A DNA stretch of 5,181 nucleotides from an uncultured Eubacteriales bacterium (GTDB lineage Bacteria > Bacillota > Clostridia > Oscillospirales > Acutalibacteraceae): positions 1 to 5,181 of the forward strand of contig UQEY01000062.1 in NCBI GenBank assembly GCA_900540235.1. The letters are read 5' to 3'. This document shows positions 1 to 5,074 of the stretch, piece after piece; positions within the stretch are counted from its first letter, which is position 1; each line of letters opens with the position of its first letter. A program made the translations under genes and the position numbers. Below the pieces are notes generated by a model. It was not told the DNA's origin, did no database searches, and worked only from the letters and a program-made list of their open reading frames with translations.

Positions 1-75
1 TGTTGACTGAGGGAGAGAAAAAATACAATGTGGCGTAGCCGTCAACCTATTATAATTTATATTATCAAATACTTA

Positions 76-104
76 TTGATTATTGTGTTAATTAATGTTA
101 AAAT
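76..104 (+). promoter_or_regulatory. Promoter of the tetR-kinase-regulator operon
   Basis: The sequence shows a -35 box TTGATT (76-81), a 17-base spacer and a -10 box TAAAAT (99-104), with TG at 96-97 giving an extended -10. The spacer and -10 hold a direct repeat TGTTAA (86-91 and 96-101) with a 10-base period, which is the spacing OmpR-family regulators usually bind. Autoregulation by the downstream response regulator is an inference. The start of transcription would fall near 111, leaving a leader of about 60 bases. Confidence 0.65.
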
Positions 105-134
105 AGAAAAAACAGTTAGTTATTGAACACTATG

Positions 135-152
135 ACCAATATTTTTATTGGT
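135..152. promoter_or_regulatory. Inverted repeat in the operon leader, possible TetR operator
   Basis: ACCAATA (135-141) and TATTGGT (146-152) form a perfect 7-base inverted repeat around TTTT. A wider pair, TTGAAC (123-128) and GTTCAA (151-156), partly overlaps it. The site lies between the predicted transcription start and the ribosome binding site, a usual place for a TetR-family autoregulatory operator. It could instead act as a small leader hairpin in the mRNA. No protein binding can be shown from sequence. Confidence 0.4.
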
Positions 153-172
153 TCAAAAATAAGGAGAGCACA

Positions 173-784
173 ATGGCAAAGAGAGACGGAACGGTAGATT
201 TAAGAATTAAAAGAACGCAAAAATCGATAAAAAAAGCATTTTTTGAACTAATCGAAAAAGAGGGGTTTGACCATATTTCCGTCAAAGATATAACAGACCT
301 TGCAATGATAAGCCGCAACACTTTTTATCTTCACTACAGTGACAAATATGATTTGTTAAACAAAGTTTGCGACGAGCTTGTGTTTAAGCTTTTCTTCGGT
401 GTCGGTAAACAGCTCAGGCGTGAAACGAGAAAGCTTAGGGTTGACACGGTCGGTGCGGCAAGTGTAATTAAAATGGGCATTAAAACCATTGAAGAAGACA
501 AAGAAGCGTACAGAATTTTGCTTACAAGTTCAGGTTCGGACTTGCTTACGCAAAAACTTCAACAAGGTATTCGTCGTGCGCTTGACCTTATTAACAAGGA
601 CATTGAGGGGATAAGCGAATATTCGCTTCAATACATAATCAGCGGCACATGCGGAATTATCAAATATCATGTTACTCACGAATCATCTATCCTTGACAAC
701 GAAGCATACAGATTTGCCGAAATTCACTTTGGCGGACTTATTGAAGCACTTCAGGAATCAAAGAAAAACGGAGTAAAAGAGTGA
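173..784 (+). CDS. TetR/AcrR-family transcriptional regulator
   Basis: A 203-residue DNA-binding regulator, the usual length for the TetR family. Residues about 13-60 form the N-terminal helix-turn-helix; the core ISVKDITDLAMISRNTFYLH followed by YSDKYDLL is the classic TetR pattern. The C-terminal half (about 90-195), with YRILLTSSGSDLL and the YIISGTCGIIKYH region, resembles the TetR_C_7/DhaS-type C-terminal domain; that assignment is from memory of the family. The start is well supported by AAGGAGAG at 161-168, a few bases before ATG. Its stop codon overlaps the GTG start of the kinase gene by 4 bases (GTGA), so the two are probably translationally coupled. It probably controls its own operon through the leader inverted repeat. 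The ligand and any distant targets are unknown. A TetR protein leading a two-component operon implies two separate signal inputs. Confidence 0.93.
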   Translation: MAKRDGTVDLRIKRTQKSIKKAFFELIEKEGFDHISVKDITDLAMISRNTFYLHYSDKYDLLNKVCDELVFKLFFGVGKQLRRETRKLRVDTVGAASVIKMGIKTIEEDKEAYRILLTSSGSDLLTQKLQQGIRRALDLINKDIEGISEYSLQYIISGTCGIIKYHVTHESSILDNEAYRFAEIHFGGLIEALQESKKNGVKE

Positions 785-2331
785 GAAACAAAAAAGAAAA
801 AACAAAAAAGAAAAAACAGAGAAGCGGTAAAAATTTAAAAATCAGCACAAGAATTATGCTCACTTCCCTGCTTGGTATTTTGATTCCGATTATTCTTATC
901 GCTGCCTTTTCGCCTTTACTTATTTATTTTACAGGCTCGTATTTCAATATTTCGAGTGTAACGACAAATTCGTACAGCACGGTAAACCAAATTCAGTGGG
1001 CGCAAACACTCAGCAGTATTTCCTCAACGCTCTTGTCCGACGAAGAAGACAATCAAAAGGTTGAAAGCCTTACCGAATTCATTTCGCCTATTGAAAAATT
1101 AGGCTCGTCAATTTATATTGAAAAAGACGGAAAAGAGTTTTATTCTTCAAAAAACGCCGGCAATATTCTTGAGCAGGCTGGTAAAATAGTTTTGTTTGAC
1201 AAAGCGGAAAATATCAATTACTTCGGCAACAACGGTCTTGTTATCGTAAACCACGCAAAATCGGATAAAAGCACTTATCTTATCGTTGCGGTAAACAAAG
1301 ATTATACTGTAAGCGATGCCTCAACTCATTACACGGCAAGGGAGTTTACAAACCTTTTGCTCGGCAGAACGGGTATAATAGCACTTATAATCGTTGCCGT
1401 TTTTGTACTTGCAATAGTTATCATATCACTTATCACCTCTCGCACAATCGTTTATCCTATAAATCGAATTGCCGAGGGTGCAGATGAAATTGCAAGAGGC
1501 AACCTTGATTATGAAATAAATTACAAATCAAAAAACGAACTTGGGCGAACAGTTGAAAGCTTTAACGAAATGCGCCTCAGGCTCAAAAACTCGATTGAAA
1601 AGCAAAACAAAGCCGAGGAGGAGCGCAAAGAACTTATTGCAGGAATTGCACACGATGTAAGAACTCCGCTCACTTCCGCAAAGGGTTACGCACAAGGACT
1701 CAAAGACGGTATTGCCGCCACACCTGAAAAGCAGAGAAAGTATTTGGACAGAATTTGCACATCTATTGACGATACCGAAAAAATACTTAACGACCTGCTT
1801 ACAATTTCTCGTTTTGAGCTTAAAGGCTATCGACTCAACAAAGTTAATGTTAACCTTAAAGATTTCATTGACGACGGTGCCAATGAAATTAAGCTTATGC
1901 TCGAGAGAAGCAATTTTGACTTTTCGCTTCAATGCAATTTTAAAGATGATACTCAAATCAGCGTTGATACTGATGCATTTGCACGGGTATTTCGCAATAT
2001 TGTTATGAATTCAATAAAGTATGCCCGTGACGATTGCCAGGGAACAGTTCGTCTTGTAGTGAGTGAATACGAAAGAACAGTTATTATTGAACTTACGGAT
2101 AACGGCATAGGAGTTGAAAAAGAAAATGTTTCAAAAATTTTTGACACTATGTATCGTTCCGACCCGGCAAGGACAAAAGTAAGTCAGGGTTCGGGCTTAG
2201 GTTTAGCTGTTTGCAAGCAAATTGTTGAGCTTCACGGCGGCTTAATTTGGGCAAGCAGTAAGCAGGGCGAAGGTCTTTCAATCTTTATTTCAATGCCAAA
2301 AATTACAGAAAGGACAGATAACAGTGAGTAA
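781..2331 (+). CDS. Membrane sensor histidine kinase with HAMP domain
   Basis: A 516-residue two-component sensor kinase. A lysine/arginine-rich cytoplasmic start (residues 2-24) precedes membrane helix 1 (about 26-50), an extracytoplasmic sensor region of about 145 residues, and membrane helix 2 (about 197-219). A HAMP linker (about 218-270) follows, with the P-IxRI pattern after the membrane. The HisKA H-box carries His291 in IAHDVRTPLTSAKGY, the predicted phosphorylation site. The ATPase domain shows the N box (Asn406 and Asn410 in NIVMNSIKYA), the G1 box DNGIGV (440-445), the F box around IFDTMYRSD and the G2 box GSGLGL (470-475). All catalytic motifs are intact. It should autophosphorylate and pass phosphate to the regulator encoded directly downstream. 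The GTG start at 781 has GGAG at 770-773 seven bases upstream and overlaps the tetR stop. I do not recognise the sensor region, so the signal is unknown. Confidence 0.95.
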   Translation: MRNKKEKTKKKKQRSGKNLKISTRIMLTSLLGILIPIILIAAFSPLLIYFTGSYFNISSVTTNSYSTVNQIQWAQTLSSISSTLLSDEEDNQKVESLTEFISPIEKLGSSIYIEKDGKEFYSSKNAGNILEQAGKIVLFDKAENINYFGNNGLVIVNHAKSDKSTYLIVAVNKDYTVSDASTHYTAREFTNLLLGRTGIIALIIVAVFVLAIVIISLITSRTIVYPINRIAEGADEIARGNLDYEINYKSKNELGRTVESFNEMRLRLKNSIEKQNKAEEERKELIAGIAHDVRTPLTSAKGYAQGLKDGIAATPEKQRKYLDRICTSIDDTEKILNDLLTISRFELKGYRLNKVNVNLKDFIDDGANEIKLMLERSNFDFSLQCNFKDDTQISVDTDAFARVFRNIVMNSIKYARDDCQGTVRLVVSEYERTVIIELTDNGIGVEKENVSKIFDTMYRSDPARTKVSQGSGLGLAVCKQIVELHGGLIWASSKQGEGLSIFISMPKITERTDNSE

Positions 2332-3010
2332 CATTTTAATAATTGAAGATGACGAAAATATCCTTGAACTTGAAAAGGACTATCTTGAAGCGAGCGATAT
2401 GACCGTTTGTGCCACAACAAACGGTAAAGAGGGTTTAGAACTTGCGCTGAATGAAAACTTCGACCTTATTTTGCTTGATGTAATGCTTCCCGGCATAAAC
2501 GGTTTTGAAATTTGTCAAAAAATCAGAGAAGTCAAAAACACTCCTGTTATTTTTGTTACTGCAAAGCGTGATGAAATAGACAAAATCTCCGGTCTTGGCT
2601 TTGGGGCTGACGACTATATTGTCAAACCGTTTTCACCCGGCGAACTTGTTGCAAGGGTTAAGGCGCACATCAGCCGATACAAAACTCTTACAAATCAAGC
2701 CGATAAGCAAAATAATGTCCTTATCCGTGACAATATCAAGCTTTTTAAAGATACGGGCGAAGCGTTTGTCGGTGACAAAGAGATTACGCTTACAAAAAAG
2801 GAGTTTGAGGTTCTCTATATTTTAGCTTCTCATCCAAACACCATTTATTCAAAAAGCGAACTTTTTGAAAGCGTTTGGGGATACGATTCACTCGGCGACA
2901 CTTCAACCTTAACCGTTCATATCAACCGACTTCGTGACAAAATTAAAGAAGCCGACGAACAAACCGATTGCATAAAAACAATTTGGGGCAGAGGTTATAA
3001 ATTCAAATAA
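2324..3010 (+). CDS. OmpR/PhoB-family response regulator
   Basis: A 228-residue response regulator of standard length. The receiver domain (about 1-118) has the acidic pair Asp9/Asp10, the phosphoacceptor Asp52 in LLDVMLPG, the switch residue Thr79 and the conserved Lys101 in VKPF. The C-terminal winged-helix domain (about 126-227) contains LTKKEFEVLYILA, a recognition helix in TLTVHINRLRDKIKEA, and the ending WGRGYKFK typical of OmpR/PhoB proteins. The GTG start at 2324 lies inside the end of the kinase gene (8-base overlap), with GAAAGGA (2308-2314) nine bases upstream, so the pair is co-translated and should be cognate. Likely DNA targets are the 10-base-spaced TGTTAA repeats in the operon promoter, and possibly the DUF1275 promoter; that is inference. 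The gene ends immediately before an A tract and the left end of the inserted cassette. Confidence 0.95.
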   Translation: MSNILIIEDDENILELEKDYLEASDMTVCATTNGKEGLELALNENFDLILLDVMLPGINGFEICQKIREVKNTPVIFVTAKRDEIDKISGLGFGADDYIVKPFSPGELVARVKAHISRYKTLTNQADKQNNVLIRDNIKLFKDTGEAFVGDKEITLTKKEFEVLYILASHPNTIYSKSELFESVWGYDSLGDTSTLTVHINRLRDKIKEADEQTDCIKTIWGRGYKFK

Positions 3011-3016
3011 AAAAAC

Positions 3017-3050
3017 GGGCGAATAATATCCGGGTGGTCATAAAACAGTA
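3017..3050 (+). repeat. Left terminal inverted repeat of the cassette
   Basis: Reading inward, this arm has GGGCGAATA, then GGGTG at 3032-3036, TAA at 3041-3043 and ACAGTA at 3045-3050. The same blocks occur in the same order, inverted, at 4238-4270. Aligned by eye with one gap, 27 of 33 positions agree. The outer GGGCGAATA (3017-3025), preceded by seven A residues after the regulator's stop codon, could instead be one arm of a bidirectional transcription terminator split by the insertion. Confidence 0.65.
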
Positions 3051-3085
3051 AATCCTCCGTATGGTTCAGATCATACGGAGGATTT
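3050..3085. terminator. Strong stem-loop just inside the left end, likely terminator
   Basis: AAATCCTCCGTATG (3050-3063) and CATACGGAGGATTT (3072-3085) form a perfect 14-base-pair stem with an 8-base loop, followed by TTTGTTTAT. It is the strongest hairpin in the window and starts exactly where the left inverted repeat stops. It probably ends transcription coming out of the two-component operon. Its 3' arm contains GGAGG, so in a plus-strand RNA the stem would also hide a ribosome binding site for the tiny frame at 3090-3119. Confidence 0.6.
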
Positions 3086-3089
3086 GTTT

Positions 3090-3119
3090 ATGTCTAATCT
3101 TCAAACTTGCTGGCGGTAA
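3090..3119 (+). CDS. Possible nine-residue leader peptide or relic frame
   Basis: ATG at 3090 lies 8 bases after GGAGG (3077-3081) and opens the frame MSNLQTCWR, closed by TAA at 3117-3119. The same frame then continues open for 17 codons to the TAA at 3171, so this may be the broken start of a slightly longer small protein. The ribosome binding site is buried in the preceding hairpin, and the stop codon lies in the next hairpin (3116-3141). It may be chance: the ribosome binding site is the only coding signal. Confidence 0.2.
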   Translation: MSNLQTCWR

Positions 3120-3260
3120 ACGGTTTGTCAAAACCGTTTACGGACGACAAGTCCACAAGGGATAGCCGCATAAGCGGCGCAAGGGGGGTGTAGCCACCTT
3201 GACGGAACGAAGTGACGCAACATTCCCGGTCGGGCAGTTTTCTTCTGCTGACCGGGAATG
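3116..3260. other. Run of stem-loops beside oriT
   Basis: This gene-free stretch is packed with inverted repeats: GTAAACGGTTT/AAACCGTTTAC (3116-3126 with 3131-3141), GGAC/GTCC (3142-3145 with 3151-3154), GCCGC/GCGGC (3165-3169 with 3174-3178), and CATTCCCGGTC/GACCGGGAATG (3221-3231 with 3250-3260). The last has an inner GCAG/CTGC pair. It is richer in GC than the genes around it. Accessory repeats of this kind often lie beside transfer origins, where they bind relaxosome proteins or fold in single-stranded DNA. A structured RNA is an alternative. Confidence 0.5.
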
Positions 3261-3273
3261 AAGCTCCGCAGGA

Positions 3274-3333
3274 CGCACATACTCCCGATAGGAGAGTATA
3301 GAAGTGCGCCCTTTAGTTCCTAAAGGGATTTTA
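3274..3333 (+). other. oriT: Origin of transfer (oriT), MOBQ / IncQ-like nic region
   Basis: The core GAAGTGCGCCCTTTAG (3301-3316) contains AAGTGCGCCCT, which I recognise as the nic region of the RSF1010/R1162, pIP501 and pGO1/pSK41 transfer origins. By analogy the relaxase would cut after G3308. Just upstream is the expected relaxase-binding inverted repeat ATACTC/GAGTAT (3279-3284 with 3294-3299). Just downstream CCCTTTAG/CTAAAGGG (3309-3316 with 3320-3327) forms a tight hairpin followed by ATTTTA, close to the GGGATTT that follows the nic site in pGO1. An outer CGCAC/GTGCG pair (3274-3278 with 3304-3308) also exists. No relaxase gene lies in the window, so any transfer would rely on a MobA/MobL-type relaxase encoded elsewhere. 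The family match is from memory, not a search. Confidence 0.8.
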
Positions 3334-3353
3334 TCAGTTCGACAAATCGGAAG

Positions 3354-3920
3354 TTATTGCTCTAATACGTAATATGAATCATATTCTGTACCGTCATGTC
3401 CAATCAACTTTTCTTCTGAATACTTAAAGCCCAATCTTTTCAATGCTGAAATACGTTCAACCGCTAAATCTATCGCTTTTGTAGCAATTTTATCACATTG
3501 AAAAAGTACATATGCAGGTTCAATTATCAACTCCAAAATTTTAACAATCTCACTTGTAATTTCATAATCGCTCCGAATATCCAATCTAAGTAAACCACAA
3601 TTTGTAAAATAATCTTCGGCTTCTCGATGAAAAAGTTCTATCGTACCCACCGCCTCATTTGTTTCCTTTGAAACAATCGTCCAACGGACAAAACCCTGTC
3701 TATCATATTCCCAATGCCAAAATTCAATCGCTTGTTCCATTCTTTTTTCAGTTGTATAGTAAAAATCATCTCCACCACAATTATCACTATTAAAAAATGG
3801 TACTGATTTTTCATCAGAATATACTTTTAACAAATCCGCCTTGTCCTCTTTGTTTGTCATTCTTAGCATATAATATTCATTTTCATAAATAGGGCAATTT
3901 TCATATACATCAACCGTCAT
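3354..3920 (-). CDS. GNAT-family N-acetyltransferase (cassette cargo)
   Basis: 188 residues counted from the ATG at 3920, chosen because GAGGAGG (3927-3933) lies six bases upstream; an in-frame ATG at 3968 would add 16 residues but has no such site and overlaps the promoter region. The fold order fits the RimJ/RimL-like GNAT group: an N-terminal helix region (about 20-75), central strands WTIVSKETNEAVGTIELF (80-97), the acetyl-CoA motif region LRLDIRSDYEITSEIVKILE (111-130), and ERISALKRLGFKYSEE (155-170) as the C-terminal helix and strand. The usual R/QxxGxG/A loop reads RSDYEIT (116-122), without the glycines, so acetyl-CoA binding may be atypical. The substrate is unknown; ribosomal protein, peptide or small-molecule acetylation are all possible. 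It is the only intact gene in the cassette and is transcribed alone, toward oriT. No drug-resistance subfamily is recognisable. Confidence 0.8.
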   Translation of the reverse strand: MTVDVYENCPIYENEYYMLRMTNKEDKADLLKVYSDEKSVPFFNSDNCGGDDFYYTTEKRMEQAIEFWHWEYDRQGFVRWTIVSKETNEAVGTIELFHREAEDYFTNCGLLRLDIRSDYEITSEIVKILELIIEPAYVLFQCDKIATKAIDLAVERISALKRLGFKYSEEKLIGHDGTEYDSYYVLEQ

Positions 3921-3968
3921 GTTAATCCTCCTCAAATTCCGATTTGTCTGCTCACTTTTTGTATTCAA

Positions 3969-3977
3969 ATTATACCA
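3969..3977 (-). promoter_or_regulatory. Extended -10 promoter of the acetyltransferase gene
   Basis: On the minus strand TGGTATAAT gives a perfect TATAAT (3969-3974) with the TGn extension. No good -35 box sits at 16-18 bases upstream, which is common for extended -10 promoters. It lies about 50 bases before the chosen start codon, so the cargo gene has its own transcript. Confidence 0.6.
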
Positions 3978-4017
3978 TAAAACTTGTGAACATTTCTACC
4001 GCAACTTTGGACTATAT

Positions 4018-4054
4018 GAGAAAAGTCCGAACAGTTTTCTGCCCGGACTTTCTC
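4018..4054 (-). terminator. Terminator after the TnpV fragment
   Basis: AAAGTCCG (4022-4029) pairs with CGGACTTT (4044-4051). The stem extends outward through GAG/CTC past a one-base bulge, and inward through CAG/CTG around TTTT. Read on the minus strand it begins two bases after the TGA of the TnpV frame and ends in CTTTTCTC. It would stop transcription from the DUF1275 gene and TnpV fragment before the acetyltransferase promoter. Confidence 0.6.
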
Positions 4055-4056
4055 GC

Positions 4057-4272
4057 TCAATCATAAATCAATTCCGCTTTCACAATCTCCTCTGCCTGTG
4101 TCTTGCAAGCGTTCATCTGCCGTACCCATTCCATTTGGTTTTCAGCTTTCAGTTGCTCGGTCACGCCGTTTTGCTCTGCCAGTGACCGCACGATCAGCTC
4201 CATGCGGTTTCGTGCCGCTTCGTCAATCTCGACGCAATACTGTCTTACGTACACCCAGCTATATTCGCCCAT
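4057..4272 (-). pseudogene. tnpV: Truncated TnpV transposon protein (C-terminal part)
   Basis: The 71-residue frame ends in a segment I recognise as the C-terminus of TnpV, the small accessory protein of unknown function first named in clostridial Tn4451-type elements. The markers are EIDEAARNRMELIVRSLAEQ (15-34), GVTEQLKAENQMEWVRQMN (36-54) and the tail AEEIVKAELIYD. Full-length TnpV is about 110-130 residues, so roughly the first half is missing. The apparent ATG at 4272 sits at the right inverted repeat, has no ribosome binding site, and comes three bases after the DUF1275 stop codon. The first dozen residues (MGEYSWVYVRQYC) are therefore probably junction sequence rather than TnpV. It may still be translated by read-through from the DUF1275 gene. 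Family assignment is from memory of the motif; the truncation is seen directly. Confidence 0.7.
4238..4270 (-). repeat. Right terminal inverted repeat of the cassette
   Basis: On the minus strand, reading inward, it gives GGGCGAATA (4262-4270), GGGTG (4252-4256), TAA (4245-4247) and ACAGTA (4238-4243), mirroring the left end. It overlaps the first codons of the TnpV fragment. Outside it, ATTTTTTA (4271-4278) runs into the DUF1275 stop codon, matching the A tract beyond the left repeat. Confidence 0.65.
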
Positions 4273-4275
4273 TTT

Positions 4276-4968
4276 TTATTTATATTCAACATTTTCGCTC
4301 GGTTTAAACATCATAATAAACGGAATAACAAGGAGCGCACTTGCAATAAAAATACTTTTTACATCAAGAAACTTTGTAGCAACAGCGCCTACAATCGCAC
4401 CGAGTGTAAAGAAAAGATTGATACCATAATAAGTAAAACTTCTAAGCGCAATTTGTTTATTTTTTTTACGAATACCGAGGAACAGAAGTTCTGTACCGCT
4501 TCTCAAATTACCGGTGCACATTGTTGTTGCGACCGTGTTGCCGTTAATAACCCTAAAACTTTCAACCTGAAGCGAGCAGACGAAAGAAATAACAACATTA
4601 ACTGCCGTGTTCCCCTTTCCGTCGGGAATAAAGCCGCAGGCGATAAGCAAAATTATTTCAGCCAAAACAATAATCTGCCTCCAGTGCATATGCTGCGCCT
4701 GTTTAAGCTTCGACTTAATTACTTCCGCAAGGAGTATACCAAAAGCAAAAGCAAGAATAGGTACAACATAGTGAAACACACGCTCAAAATCACCTTTTGC
4801 AAGGTTGATACCCATTAAAACTATATTACCCGTTTGAGCATTCGCAAAAACACCGCCACGAGTGATATATGTGTATGCATCAAGAAAGCCGCCCGTCAGT
4901 GCAAGCATAATACCGAGTATGAAATTTTCACTCATTTGCTTTTCTTTTAAAATCTCTTTTGTGTCCAT
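4276..4968 (-). CDS. DUF1275 / YoaK-family integral membrane protein
   Basis: 230 residues, the normal size for this family. Family marks are GGFLDAYTYITRGGVFANAQ (26-45) followed by TGN (46-48), and the second-half echo CTGNLRSGTELLFLG (151-165). Hydrophobic segments lie at about 15-33, 64-82, 97-114, 121-138, 174-196 and 205-222, consistent with about six membrane helices. The role of the family is not established; a transport function is often assumed but unproven. ATG at 4968 is preferred, with a weak AAGG about ten bases upstream; a second ATG at residue 12 has no better site. It is transcribed toward the two-component operon, and its 3' end abuts the inserted cassette with no terminator of its own left. 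Its promoter shares TTGTGTTAAT with the operon promoter, so it may be controlled by that TetR protein or response regulator. Confidence 0.9.
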   Translation of the reverse strand: MDTKEILKEKQMSENFILGIMLALTGGFLDAYTYITRGGVFANAQTGNIVLMGINLAKGDFERVFHYVVPILAFAFGILLAEVIKSKLKQAQHMHWRQIIVLAEIILLIACGFIPDGKGNTAVNVVISFVCSLQVESFRVINGNTVATTMCTGNLRSGTELLFLGIRKKNKQIALRSFTYYGINLFFTLGAIVGAVATKFLDVKSIFIASALLVIPFIMMFKPSENVEYK

Positions 4969-4990
4969 TTTTACACTGCCTTAAAAAATA

Positions 4991-5002
4991 ATACATATGT
5001 AT
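4991..5002. promoter_or_regulatory. Palindrome in the DUF1275 leader/-10 region
   Basis: ATACATATGTAT is a perfect 12-base palindrome lying just downstream of, and overlapping by two bases, the -10 box of the DUF1275 promoter. That position suits a repressor operator. It differs from the inverted repeat in front of the TetR gene, so a different repressor, or none, would bind. Confidence 0.3.
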
Positions 5003-5028
5003 ATTAACACAAAATTTATATAAGTCAA
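5001..5028 (-). promoter_or_regulatory. Promoter of the DUF1275 gene
   Basis: On the minus strand, -35 TTGACT (5023-5028), a 16-base spacer and -10 TAATAT (5001-5006) preceded by TGT (extended -10). The 10-mer TTGTGTTAAT (5003-5012 on this strand) also occurs in the spacer of the operon promoter at 83-92. The predicted transcript starts about 25-30 bases before the ATG. Confidence 0.6.
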
Positions 5029-5033
5029 GGGAG

Positions 5034-5064
5034 TATAAATTATAGTTTGCAATCGGTTGACGGC
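5034..5064 (-). repeat. Motif pair repeated inverted at the window's left edge
   Basis: On the minus strand GCCGTCAACC (5055-5064) is followed by TATAATTTATA (5034-5044). The same two strings occur in the same order on the plus strand at 38-47 and 51-61, with a shorter gap. They flank the whole operon, cassette and DUF1275 block. This could be the edge of a dispersed repeat or a shared upstream element. Confidence 0.35.
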
Positions 5065-5074
5065 GTTGAGTGAA

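Larger units (their letters stand above)
3017..4270. mobile_element. Putative non-autonomous mobilisable cassette bounded by inverted repeats
   Basis: About 1.25 kb inserted between two convergent genes. The ends carry matching inverted repeats (3017-3050 and 4238-4270). Inside, in order, are a series of stem-loops, a MOBQ-type transfer origin, an acetyltransferase gene on the minus strand with its own promoter, a terminator and a truncated TnpV gene. The oriT and TnpV are both hallmarks of mobilisable elements in Clostridia. No transposase, recombinase or relaxase gene is visible, so movement would need help in trans, or this is a relic. I could not find a convincing target duplication; a TA on each side of the innermost repeat is possible. 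The exact ends are uncertain because the outer repeat bases may belong to a chromosomal terminator. Confidence 0.6.

Noticed and set aside
1528..1956. Long open frame on the minus strand inside the kinase gene
   Set aside because: It lies opposite the HAMP-HisKA coding region, has no ribosome binding site and no recognisable motifs; it is a shadow of the kinase frame.
3221..3260. Long hairpin considered as a transcription terminator
   Set aside because: No T tract follows on either strand; it fits better as an oriT-side structure.
3309..3327. CCCTTTAG/CTAAAGGG hairpin considered as the acetyltransferase terminator
   Set aside because: On the minus strand it is followed by CGCACTT rather than a T run; its position right at the nic site argues for an oriT role.
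3919..4185. Plus-strand frame across the acetyltransferase promoter and TnpV fragment
   Set aside because: It covers a promoter and terminator and runs opposite TnpV; no coding signal.
3017..4270. Cassette considered as a Tn3-family element
   Set aside because: The repeats start with GGG and contain TAAG on one side, but they are not the usual 38-base length with a terminal TAAG, no 5-base target duplication is seen, and no transposase or resolvase is present.
4453..4818. 121-codon plus-strand frame opposite the DUF1275 gene
   Set aside because: The opposite frame encodes a clear family protein; this one is polar, has no ribosome site and no family pattern.
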